DNA of 64,000 bases from Brachyspira pilosicoli P43/6/78. Lineage in GTDB: Bacteria; Spirochaetota; Brachyspiria; Brachyspirales; Brachyspiraceae. The notes under the pieces are model-generated. The model did no database searches. It was given only the letters and a program-made list of their open reading frames with translations, and was not told the origin of the DNA. Below are positions 7,977 through 16,155 of this stretch, one piece after another (within the stretch, counting starts at the first letter, position 1; each line of letters opens with the position of its first letter). The DNA lies in assembly GCF_000325665.1 (NCBI RefSeq), contig NC_019908.1, positions 1-64,000 of the forward strand. The letters are read 5' to 3'. A program made the position numbers and the translations under genes.

Positions 7977-8806
7977 TAATAATAATTTCATTTGTTTTTT
8001 TATTTATTTTAAGTAATTTTTTATTTGATGATAAAGAAGCGTTATTTATAGATGATGTTTCTATTGAGGCATTTATTAAAAACTCTAACACTCAAATAAT
8101 ATATGATTATATAAAATTTAGAGAAGATGTTTTTGTTGTTGGATATAATAATAAAGATTATATAAAAAATGTTTTCCCAAGTATTAAGTTTATAAGCGAG
8201 TTTCGTTTTAGAATATATTCAAGATTAAGAAAAAATATATTATGTTTTTTTAGCGATGATAGTCTAATAGAATATGCGTATAAAAACAAAATAACCTATT
8301 ATAAAGTTGTACTAAATATTAACGACATAAAAAAAGAAGAATATATTACATTAAGAGATTTTAATAATTCAAAAATATTTTTATCTGTTACAAATAATAA
8401 TTATAGTGAAAATAATATTGATAAAGATTTGATAAAAGTTTTGGACGGAGACACCATATCGTATAATAATAATGTTTATAGGTTCATAGGAATTGACGCA
8501 CCAGAATTAGAACAAGTTTACGGCAAAGAGGCGAGGGACTATGTTTCTAATTTAATAAAAGACAGCGATAAAGTTTCTATGCTTGTTTCTTCCTATGATA
8601 TATTTGATAGAATATTATGCCATGTTTTAATTGATGATGTACCTTTAGCTTATTATATGATAGAAGAAAAATTAGCAAAAGAGACTGTATTAAAATATGG
8701 AGATAATGGTTTTAGTGAGATTGCTAGTAATATAGTTTATTTATCGAAGTTTCAGGGCAGGAGAAAGTTTATAGACCCATCTAGATACAGAAGAGAGAAC
8801 CGCTAA
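7943..8806 (+). CDS. Membrane-anchored staphylococcal-nuclease-like protein
   Basis: A 287-aa protein with an N-terminal membrane anchor (about 8-27, very hydrophobic) and a C-terminal thermonuclease (SNase) domain from about residue 155. Family signatures are KVLDGDTISY, YRFIGIDAPELEQVYGKEA and RILCHVLIDDVPLAYYMIEEKLAK, which place the usual Asp, Glu and Arg active-site positions. The segment between anchor and nuclease (30-150) is unrecognised. The most likely start overlaps thiE by 34 bp, so the two are coupled. It probably acts on nucleic acids outside the cytoplasmic membrane. Confidence 0.8.
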   Translation: MRNFNKKNALLIIIISFVFLFILSNFLFDDKEALFIDDVSIEAFIKNSNTQIIYDYIKFREDVFVVGYNNKDYIKNVFPSIKFISEFRFRIYSRLRKNILCFFSDDSLIEYAYKNKITYYKVVLNINDIKKEEYITLRDFNNSKIFLSVTNNNYSENNIDKDLIKVLDGDTISYNNNVYRFIGIDAPELEQVYGKEARDYVSNLIKDSDKVSMLVSSYDIFDRILCHVLIDDVPLAYYMIEEKLAKETVLKYGDNGFSEIASNIVYLSKFQGRRKFIDPSRYRRENR

Positions 8807-8902
8807 TTTTGTTTAGCATTTTTTAATTATGAATATTAGTATAAAAATTATATTAATTTTATTTTAAATGTAGTATAAAGTATATATTTTAGCTAAAAAA
8901 TA

Positions 8903-8990
8903 GCCTTTTTGCTTCTTTGGGTCACGCCGCCGGCACTTCCTTCGGTCGCAAAAGAAGTGGGGTCTGGGTCAAAGCCCCAGATATAAAACA
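8903..8990 (+). repeat. GC-rich dispersed intergenic element, copy C (partial)
   Basis: A GC-rich intergenic patch. It shares GGCACTTCCTTCGGTCGC (8932-8949) exactly with the complement of 15233-15250 in copy B, but lacks the three blocks common to copies A and B. It ends in a small stem, TCTGGG with CCCAGA (about 8963-8982). No gene is visible. Confidence 0.5.
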
Positions 8991-9031
8991 AAAATATAAA
9001 TTTATTTTTTGACAAAGTTAAAAAAATTAAG

Positions 9032-9068
9032 TATATAAAAAAGGAGCTTAAAAAATATTAAGCCCCTT
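9032..9068 (-). terminator. Terminator of the PTS gene
   Basis: AAGGAGCTTA (9041-9050) and TAAGCCCCTT (9059-9068) form a stem. On the minus strand it is followed by a T-rich tract (complement of 9032-9040). It lies 23 bp after the PTS stop codon. Confidence 0.75.
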
Positions 9069-9090
9069 TATATTTATTTTTTATTAATTA

Positions 9091-11249
9091 TTATTTTTTA
9101 ACATCAATGAGTTTGTCTAAAGCATTTATACTAAGAGATGATGTTGGCTCTATATTTGCATAATCATCAGAGTTAGTGATAATTACAGGAGTAACTGTAG
9201 GGTAGCCTGCAGATTTTATTCCCTCAATGTTAAACTCTAATAATAAATCGCCTTTCTTAATCTTCTGACCATCTTCAATATGTGAAGTAAAATGCTCACC
9301 ATTGAGTTTAACAGTATCCATACCTATGTGTATTAACAACTCAACACCTTTATCAGAACTAAGTCCAATAGCATGTTTTGTAGGAAAAGCAGTTTCTATT
9401 ATTCCGTCAAAAGGAGCATATACTTTGCCTTCAGCTGGGTCAATAGCAATACCTTTACCCATAGCACCAGAAGAAAATGCCTCATCTTTAACATCTTCAA
9501 GTTTAACAATGTTTCCTTTAATAGGAGCATAAACAGTGTCAACAAGTTCATTACTACCAGAAGCTGCAGATTCTTGCTTTTGAGGTTCATTAGCAGAAGT
9601 GTTTTCATTAGAAGCAGTCATATTATCTTCATTGTCGCTTATAGGGTCATGTAAATACTCTTCAAGTCTTGATTTTATTACTGTAACTTTAGGTCCGTAT
9701 ATAACCTGTATGCCATTACCTTTTTTGATGATTCCAGCAGCACCGCTTTGTTTTAGCATAGTGTCATTAACTTTAGAAGCATCAAACACTGTAACACGAA
9801 GTCTTGTAGCACAGCAGTCAACATCGCTTATATTTTTCTTTCCGCCAAGTCCTGAAGTGATTAAAGGAGCTTCTTCATATTTAAATAAAGGATTAGTATC
9901 AATATTTTCTCCTTTAGCTAAAGCCTTAGCAGCCTCAACATCTGCTCTTTTATAAAGTTTAGGCTCTTCACTGTCTGGTTCTCTTCCTGGTGTTTTCCAG
10001 TCAAATTTCTTAATCAATGTAGAGAATAAGAAATAATAAATAAAGAAATAAACAGCACCAACTACTACAATCCAAACCCAATTAGTTTTAGCATTTCCTT
10101 GTATTACACCAAATAAAAGCAAGTCAATTAAACCGCCTGAGAATGTCATACCAACTGTAACATGAAGTATATGCATAAGCATGAAAGATATACCAGCAAG
10201 TACACAGTGTATAGCATAGAATATTGGAGCTACAAAAAGGAATGTAAACTCTATAGGTTCAGTGATACCAGTAAGCATAGCAGTTAAAGCAGCTGAGAAA
10301 AGCAAAGCACCTACAACTTGTTTCTTTTCTGCTCTTGAAGTTTTATACATCGCCAAAGCAGCACCTGCAAACCAAATATCATGAATGGGAATTTACCAGT
10401 CATAAAACGAGTAGCATCAACACTAAATGCAGTTGTAGTAGGAGAGCCTAATTGAGCAAAGAATATGTTTTGTGCACCTTCTACCAAATTGCCGTCTATC
10501 ATCATAGTGCCGCCGAGTGAAGTTTGCCATAAAGGTGTATAGAATACGTGGTGAAGACCGAAAGGTATTAATGCTCTTTCTATGATACCATAGAATAAAG
10601 TACCCACATAACCAGAACCAGCTATTAAATCACCGAGTTTATTCATTACAACCTGTATAGGAGGCCATACAAAATACATTAATATACCTACTACCAAAAA
10701 AGTAATAGCAGATATTATAGGAACAAATCTTGTACCGCCGAAGAATGATAATACTTGAGGAAGCTCTATAGTATAGAATTTGTTATGCAAAGCAGCTACT
10801 CCAAGTCCCACTATTATACCGCCGAACACACCCATTTGAAGTGATAATATACCAACAACATTAGTAGTAGAACCAGCCAATAATTTATCAGCTCCTCCCA
10901 TAACTGTTATCATCTTACCAATAGAAGCATGCATTACAAAAAATGCTATAGCTCCAGATAAAGCAGCAACCTCTTTTTCTTTCTTTGCCATACCAATAGC
11001 TACGCTCATAGCAAATATAATAGGCAAGTTTCCAAATATAATATTACCAGCCTCGCTTAATACTGATAATATATCATAAGCAATAGTACCCGGTCCTAAA
11101 ATCCCCATAAGATTATAGGTTTCAAGCATAGTAGTGTTTGTAAGAGAACTACCTATACCCAAAAAGAGCCCTGCTACAGGAAGCACCGCTATAGGAAGCA
11201 TGAATGACCTTCCTACTCTTTGCAATACTCCAAAAAGTTTATCCTTCAT
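9091..11249 (-). pseudogene. PTS glucose/N-acetylglucosamine-type EIICBA, split by a one-base frameshift
   Basis: A phosphotransferase permease that would import and phosphorylate a hexose (glucose or N-acetylglucosamine class). Domain order is EIIC (multi-membrane, from MKDKLFGVLQRVGRSFMLP at 11249), EIIB with the phospho-Cys motif DVDCCATRLRV, and EIIA with HAIGL and LLIHIGMDTVKLNG. The frame breaks after FMIFGL, near 10364-10368: the coding strand reads TTGCAGGT where TTGCCAGGT would restore the family sequence FGLPGAALAMYK. As it stands there is a truncated EIIC (10311-11249) and a separate frame carrying the EIIC end plus EIIB and EIIA (9091-10356). The gene has a TTGGAG ribosome site and its own promoter and terminator. 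Confidence 0.85.
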
Positions 11250-11281
11250 ATGTAAAAACTCCAATTTTTTTGATATATATA

Positions 11282-11309
11282 ATATTATCAATATTTTTTT
11301 ATATGTCAA
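11282..11309 (-). promoter_or_regulatory. Promoter of the PTS gene
   Basis: On the minus strand TTGACA (complement of 11304-11309), a 16-bp spacer and TAATAT (complement of 11282-11287). It lies 33 bp before the EIIC start codon. No cre-like or antiterminator hairpin was recognised in the short leader. Confidence 0.6.
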
Positions 11310-11404
11310 ATGCTATTTTGTTTTAACGATACTATTATCACAAAAAAGGGCAAATATCACTAAAATATCTTCTAATAACTATAATAAATATTGAAAATAA
11401 ATGC

Positions 11405-11432
11405 TTGATTTTTTCGCTTTTACTATTATAAT
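11405..11432 (+). promoter_or_regulatory. Promoter of the TPR protein/helicase pair
   Basis: TTGATT (11405-11410), a 16-bp spacer, then TATAAT (11427-11432). It lies 37 bp before the start codon at 11470, which is preceded by AAGAGGA. Confidence 0.6.
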
Positions 11433-11469
11433 TAAATACTAAAAATAATGAAATTAATAAGAGGATATT

Positions 11470-12165
11470 ATGTCTGAAAATACTACATCTAAACTTCAAA
11501 AAAATGCGGAATTAATATTTACTTATGTATATAACAATAAAGTAATTTTTATCTCTGGTTTTGTGTTGATAATAGCAATTATAGCTGGTATTTTAATTTA
11601 TAATATGAATATAGAAAATGCTGATAAAGAAACAGCAGCAAATTTTGAAGAAGCTTTGGCTTTATACGGTATGTATCAAACAGCAAATATTCCTCAGGAT
11701 CAATTAAACAACCCTGCTTTAATAGTAGATATTACTACAAGAGTTCAAAAGGCTTATAATGATGCTAAAGGTAAAACTCTAAAACTTAGAGCAGCTTTCA
11801 CTTTGGGCGGACTTTATTTTGATGTTGCTAATTATAATGAAGCTAAAAAATATTATCAGGAAGTGGCAAACTCTAGAGGTTTTTATTTACAGCCAGCAGC
11901 TTCATACAATTTGGCTAATGTATTAATAGAGCAAACTAATTATACAGAAGCAGCTACTGTTTTAGAAAACTTCACTAAAGCATATCCTAAAAATTATTTA
12001 ACTCCTCAAGCAACTTTAACATTATCTGATGTATATAGAAAACAAAATGATAAAACTAAAGCTATTAATGTATTAAGAACTTGGGTAAACAACAATACTA
12101 ATAATACAGAATATTTTAATATATTTAATGAAACTATCACTCTTATAGAAAATAATATATATTAA
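11470..12165 (+). CDS. Membrane-anchored TPR protein
   Basis: A 231-aa protein with a cytoplasmic N-terminus, one membrane helix (about 26-46, VIFISGFVLIIAIIAGILIY) and a periplasmic TPR region. At least three helix-turn-helix repeats are seen, for example AAFTLGGLYFDVANYNEAKKYY and AASYNLANVLIEQTNYTEAA. The layout resembles YfgM/BamD-type periplasmic scaffolds. It is 27 bp upstream of the XPB-type helicase and may share its transcript, although no functional link is obvious. Confidence 0.75.
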   Translation: MSENTTSKLQKNAELIFTYVYNNKVIFISGFVLIIAIIAGILIYNMNIENADKETAANFEEALALYGMYQTANIPQDQLNNPALIVDITTRVQKAYNDAKGKTLKLRAAFTLGGLYFDVANYNEAKKYYQEVANSRGFYLQPAASYNLANVLIEQTNYTEAATVLENFTKAYPKNYLTPQATLTLSDVYRKQNDKTKAINVLRTWVNNNTNNTEYFNIFNETITLIENNIY

Positions 12166-12192
12166 TTTTTTATTAATTTTAAGGAAAAAACA

Positions 12193-13890
12193 TTGAATAA
12201 TAATGCTCCTATCATAGTTCAGGGCGATGGTACTATTTTATTAGATGTAAGTACAGAGCATTTTGAAGAAATAAGAAATTTTTTGCTTGTATTTGCAGAG
12301 CTTGTAAAGAGTCCTGAATATATTCATACATATAGAATTACATTAGTATCATTATGGAATGCTGCTAGTTTGAATTATACAGCTCAGTCTATAATAGATT
12401 TTTTAAAGAAATATTCTTCTTATGATATACCAAAAAACATTGTAAAACAAATAGAAAGCAGTATATCAAAATACGGAAGAATAAAAATTATTAAAGAAGA
12501 TGATGATAAATATTATCTTGTAAGCGATGATGAAAGCATTATAGAAGAAGTATTGCATTATAAGGCAATGGTAAAATATATTAAAAGAGAAGTTAATGAC
12601 AATAAAATAGAGATAGACCCAATTTACAGAGGTCATATAAAATTAGCTCTTATAAATATAGGATACCCTGTAGAAGATTTAGCTGGTTATAAAACAGGAG
12701 AAGAGTATCATTTTAATTTAAGAAACAAGCTTTTATCTAATGGTGAAGATTTTTCTTTGAGAGAGTATCAATTAAATGCGATAGAAGCTTTTTATGCAAA
12801 TGGGCGTCCTGAGGGTGGGGCTGGTGTTATAGCTTTGCCTTGCGGTACTGGTAAAACTGTTGTAGGAATAGCTGCTATGAGTAAGATGCAGACAAAAACT
12901 CTTATAATAGTTACAGGGGTTACAGCTTGCAGACAGTGGAGAGATGAGATATTAGATAAAACAGATATACCAAAAGAAGATATTGGCGAGTATAATGGAC
13001 TCAACAAAGAAATAAAACCTATAACAATAGCTACATACAAAATACTTACATATAGAAAAGACAAAGAATCTCCTTTTGTGCATTTTGAATTATTTTTTAA
13101 GCATAATTGGGGGCTTATAATATATGATGAGGTTCATTTGCTTCCTGCTCCTATAATAAAGCTTACAAGTGAGATTCAGAGTATGAGAAGGCTTGGGCTT
13201 ACTGCTACTTTAGTGCGCGAGGACGGGCTTGAAAAAGATGTATTTTGTCTTATTGGACCTAAGAAGTTTGATATGCCTTGGAGGGAGCTTGAAGAGAAGA
13301 AGTTTATTGCTGAGGCTTATTGTTATGATTTGAGAATACCGCTTGACAATGAGCAGAGGGCTGATTATGTGGTTTCTAGCGATAAAGTGAAGTTTAGAAT
13401 TGCAAGCGAAAATATACTTAAATACGAAATAGTTAAAAAAATCATCAAAAAACTAGAAGGCAAAAACATACTAATTATAGGGCAGTATTTAAATCAGCTT
13501 AATGAGATGAAAAGACAAACTGGATATACAATCATTACAGGTAAAACTCCTCAAGCTGAAAGAGATGAGATTTATAAAAAGTTTAAGTCTGGTGAAATAA
13601 AAATACTTATAGTAAGCAAAGTAGCTAATTTGGCAGTTGATTTGCCTGATGCTAATGTATTAATACAGATATCTGGTACTTTTGGTTCTAGACAGGAAGA
13701 AGCTCAAAGGTTAGGACGTGTTCTTCGTCCGAAAAAAGGTGAAAATAAAAGCTATTTCTTTTCGGTTATTACAAGCGATACAAAAGAAGAAGATTTCTCT
13801 CATAAAAGACAATTATTTCTTACAGAGCAGGGATATCATTATGAGCTTTTGGATATGGCTTCTTTTGAAGAGCTTACTTTTTCAAAATAA
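12193..13890 (+). CDS. XPB/ERCC3-type DNA helicase
   Basis: A 565-aa superfamily 2 helicase of the XPB (Ssl2/ERCC3) type. The N-terminal 180 residues match the helicase-associated region of bacterial XPB proteins. Walker A is PCGTGKT at about 216-222, the DEVH box is IIYDEVHLL at about 311-319, motif III is LGLTAT and motif VI is QRLGRVLRP. Start is a TTG preceded by AAGGAA. XPB homologues are patchy in bacteria but known in actinobacteria and spirochaetes, with 3'-5' helicase activity in vitro. No Bax1-like nuclease partner is adjacent. Confidence 0.88.
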   Translation: MNNNAPIIVQGDGTILLDVSTEHFEEIRNFLLVFAELVKSPEYIHTYRITLVSLWNAASLNYTAQSIIDFLKKYSSYDIPKNIVKQIESSISKYGRIKIIKEDDDKYYLVSDDESIIEEVLHYKAMVKYIKREVNDNKIEIDPIYRGHIKLALINIGYPVEDLAGYKTGEEYHFNLRNKLLSNGEDFSLREYQLNAIEAFYANGRPEGGAGVIALPCGTGKTVVGIAAMSKMQTKTLIIVTGVTACRQWRDEILDKTDIPKEDIGEYNGLNKEIKPITIATYKILTYRKDKESPFVHFELFFKHNWGLIIYDEVHLLPAPIIKLTSEIQSMRRLGLTATLVREDGLEKDVFCLIGPKKFDMPWRELEEKKFIAEAYCYDLRIPLDNEQRADYVVSSDKVKFRIASENILKYEIVKKIIKKLEGKNILIIGQYLNQLNEMKRQTGYTIITGKTPQAERDEIYKKFKSGEIKILIVSKVANLAVDLPDANVLIQISGTFGSRQEEAQRLGRVLRPKKGENKSYFFSVITSDTKEEDFSHKRQLFLTEQGYHYELLDMASFEELTFSK

Positions 13891-13913
13891 AATTTAAATT
13901 ATTAATTAAATAT

Positions 13914-13945
13914 AAAAAAACACTCTATAGAGAACCTATAGAGTG
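13914..13945 (-). terminator. Perfect 10-bp inverted repeat, terminator-like on the minus strand
   Basis: CACTCTATAG (13921-13930) and CTATAGAGTG (13936-13945) form a perfect stem with a 5-base loop. Seven A at 13914-13920 give a T-run on the minus strand only. The plus-strand side has no T-run, so it does not look like a terminator for the helicase gene. Confidence 0.55.
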
Positions 13946-14053
13946 AAAGTAATGGGTTTGTATATATATCTTAAGAGTGCAACAAATGACGTTTGTGCTA
14001 TTTATATAAACATATTATAATAAAAATAGTAAAATATTATGGAAAAATAACAT

Positions 14054-14089
14054 AAAAAAAAATGGGGCTTATGAAAACATCATAAGCCC
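14054..14089 (-). terminator. Terminator of the glycosyltransferase gene
   Basis: GGGCTTATG (14065-14073) pairs with CATAAGCCC (14081-14089). On the minus strand the stem is followed by a run of nine T (complement of 14054-14062). It lies about 110 bp after the stop codon at 14198. Confidence 0.7.
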
Positions 14090-14197
14090 TTCATAATAGT
14101 GTTAGGAGTCTGATAATAATGAATAATTACTTATCTTTTAGTTATACTTATATAACCCAATAATTTAGTTTAGGTAAAATAGCCAAAAATATTAATA

Positions 14198-15037
14198 CTA
14201 TTGATTTTTATTTTTATAAACATTTTCTTTTTTTGAAATATTAAATTTTGATAATATATAAACTATTCCAATTAGAAATCTCAAAAAATACATAGATGTT
14301 GTATAAATAGGGTGAAGTAGTAATTTTTTCCATTTGCCTTTTTCTATATATACACCAAAATAGCGATAAAATAATCCAAATTGTTTTTTGGTAGTTTCAT
14401 CATATCCCCATTTATCAAAGTAATTATTAAAGTTTGAAGCGTAGTAGCTTTTTTTTACTATATATTGTTTGAGTGTATGATTTTCATGATGATATAGAGG
14501 AGATTTTATTATATCAACATCTCCTATTTGTTTTATGCGTCTGTCAATATCCCAATCTTCTGTGCCGTTTAAATTTGAATCGAAACCTCCTATTTTTATG
14601 AATGCTTCTTTTCTAAAAAAACGAACAGCATCTATTACAGTGGCATCATAAAAAGAGCGTTCAAAACTTCTCACTCTATTAAAAAAACTATTTCCAAATA
14701 TTTTCTCTGGTATATATAATGCTTGAATATTTTTATTGCTATTAAAAACTTCCAAGCATTCTGTTATAACATTTTCTGAGAGAGTCATATCAACATCTAA
14801 AAATCCTATTATTTCACCGCTTGACATTTCAGCTCCATAGTTTCTTTGAGCAGAGCGTTCAGGGCCTTTAATAAAAGTTTTAGCTCCTAATTCTTTTGCT
14901 ATTTCTACGGTTCTGTCAGTTGAGTTGTTGTCTACTAATATTATTTCTGTATCTTTATAATTAGAGTTTTTTACAGCATTTATGCAATCAGCAATAAAGC
15001 TTTCAGAGTTTCTTGTTGTGATGATTATGCTTACCAT
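14198..15037 (-). CDS. Family 2 glycosyltransferase
   Basis: A GT-A fold glycosyltransferase (about 279 aa) that transfers a sugar from a nucleotide donor. The N-terminal VSIIITTRNSE, the IILVDNNSTDRT nucleotide-binding segment and the metal-binding DVD in GFLDVDM are all present; NGTEDWDIDRR carries the ED acceptor motif. A hydrophobic segment near the C-terminus (about 250-268) suggests membrane attachment. I prefer the ATG at 15037, preceded by TTGGAAA; a TTG at 15049 would add four residues. It is monocistronic, so the acceptor (lipooligosaccharide or other glycan) is unknown. Confidence 0.88.
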   Translation of the reverse strand: MVSIIITTRNSESFIADCINAVKNSNYKDTEIILVDNNSTDRTVEIAKELGAKTFIKGPERSAQRNYGAEMSSGEIIGFLDVDMTLSENVITECLEVFNSNKNIQALYIPEKIFGNSFFNRVRSFERSFYDATVIDAVRFFRKEAFIKIGGFDSNLNGTEDWDIDRRIKQIGDVDIIKSPLYHHENHTLKQYIVKKSYYASNFNNYFDKWGYDETTKKQFGLFYRYFGVYIEKGKWKKLLLHPIYTTSMYFLRFLIGIVYILSKFNISKKENVYKNKNQ

Positions 15038-15197
15038 TAGTATTTCCAAAAGTATTTTTTAAAAAGTTATATATATAAATAACTATATTTTATAAAAAAT
15101 AAATCTAGAGTTTTACTATAACTGTATGTAAAGCTATATTCAAATCTAATAATTTATCTTCCATATAAAGTATAATTATTTTGATATTGTTTTTAAC

Positions 15198-15283
15198 TTG
15201 CACTTTTTGGTTCTTTTGACGAAGTCCGCACCGCGACCGAAGGAAGTGCCTGTGGGTGCGAGCTGCGGGAAAAAGAACAACAA
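15198..15283 (-). repeat. GC-rich dispersed intergenic element, copy B
   Basis: On the minus strand this element has CTTTTTCCCG (15266-15275), TGCGGACTTCGTCAAA (15215-15230) and AAAAGTGCAA (15198-15207) in the same order as copy A at 4879-4960. It also shares 18 bp (15233-15250) with copy C at 8932-8949. The rest of the 15050-15365 gap is AT-rich and featureless apart from a terminator at its right end. Confidence 0.65.
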
Positions 15284-15306
15284 AAAAACATAAACTTAAA
15301 ATGATA

Positions 15307-15347
15307 CAAAAAAATAACAAGAGTTATTAATAAAAGCTCTTGTTATT
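15307..15347 (-). terminator. Terminator of the carboxymuconolactone decarboxylase-like gene
   Basis: AATAACAAGAG (15313-15323) and CTCTTGTTATT (15337-15347) form a perfect 11-bp stem with a T-run on the minus strand (complement of 15307-15314). Confidence 0.75.
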
Positions 15348-15365
15348 TAATTTCAAAAAATAAAA

Positions 15366-15923
15366 TTAATTATTCTTAGCTCTCCAAGTTTCTTTTTCAA
15401 ATTCATTAGCAATACCTACCAATGATTCATCTAAATCTATTTGAAGTACAGCATTAAAATTGTTAGTAGCCATCATTTGAGCTGCAAAACCTACTATAGT
15501 AACTATTTCAGAATCATTAAAATATTTTTTTAAGTTATTCATAAGTTCATCAGTTACACCATTAGGGTCTTTTACCATTTGTTTGCCTAATTCTGATAAT
15601 AATTTTTCTTTTTCATCTAATTTAAGATTTTTAGGGTCATCGCCTATAGCTTTCAAATCTCTTATAAAAAATAAAGAACAAAGCATACAGCCATTTGTAG
15701 TAGAAACACTATGTGCTAGTATCATAGCAGCTCTTTTTCCTACAACTTCTACCAATCTTTCAAAAGATACATACCAACCCATAAATGCTTCATATGTTGC
15801 ATAATCATTTAAAAGTGCTTTTTTCATGTTTGTAACATTACCGCTTTTTTTTAATTGATAATCAAAAGCCTCTTTTACTTTGCCTTGAGCTTCTTCATAT
15901 TGCATAAACTTCACTCTTGCCAT
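15366..15923 (-). CDS. Carboxymuconolactone decarboxylase / AhpD-like protein
   Basis: A 185-aa all-helical protein of the CMD/AhpD superfamily. The redox-active cysteine pair lies in HSVSTTNGCMLCSLFF (C-x2-C, about 78-81), the usual place for AhpD-like peroxidase-reductase activity. Length fits the longer CMD family proteins. It starts MARVKFMQYEEAQGKVKEAF, the common beginning of this group. It stands alone between two terminators. Alkylhydroperoxide defence is plausible for an anaerobe, but the substrate cannot be read from sequence. Confidence 0.82.
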   Translation of the reverse strand: MARVKFMQYEEAQGKVKEAFDYQLKKSGNVTNMKKALLNDYATYEAFMGWYVSFERLVEVVGKRAAMILAHSVSTTNGCMLCSLFFIRDLKAIGDDPKNLKLDEKEKLLSELGKQMVKDPNGVTDELMNNLKKYFNDSEIVTIVGFAAQMMATNNFNAVLQIDLDESLVGIANEFEKETWRAKNN

Positions 15924-16155
15924 AATTTTACTCCTAATATAAAAGCTTTATAAAAAAATATTATATTATAAGAAAATAATTTAATATAATTTTTTAATGA
16001 TGCAATGATAAACAACATTTATAACTAAGTCAAGCAGTTTTATTATTGTTTAAAAGTGTTTGTATAAAATAAAAAACTATTATATAATTTTTTATTATTA
16101 TGTAAAATATAGGTTATTATTATTTATAAAATTCAAATTATTAGATATGGACATT

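Noticed and set aside
15105-15320. A 71-aa minus-strand ORF
   Set aside because: It runs through the GC-rich repeat element and a terminator-flanked gap, has no ribosome site and no protein-like pattern.
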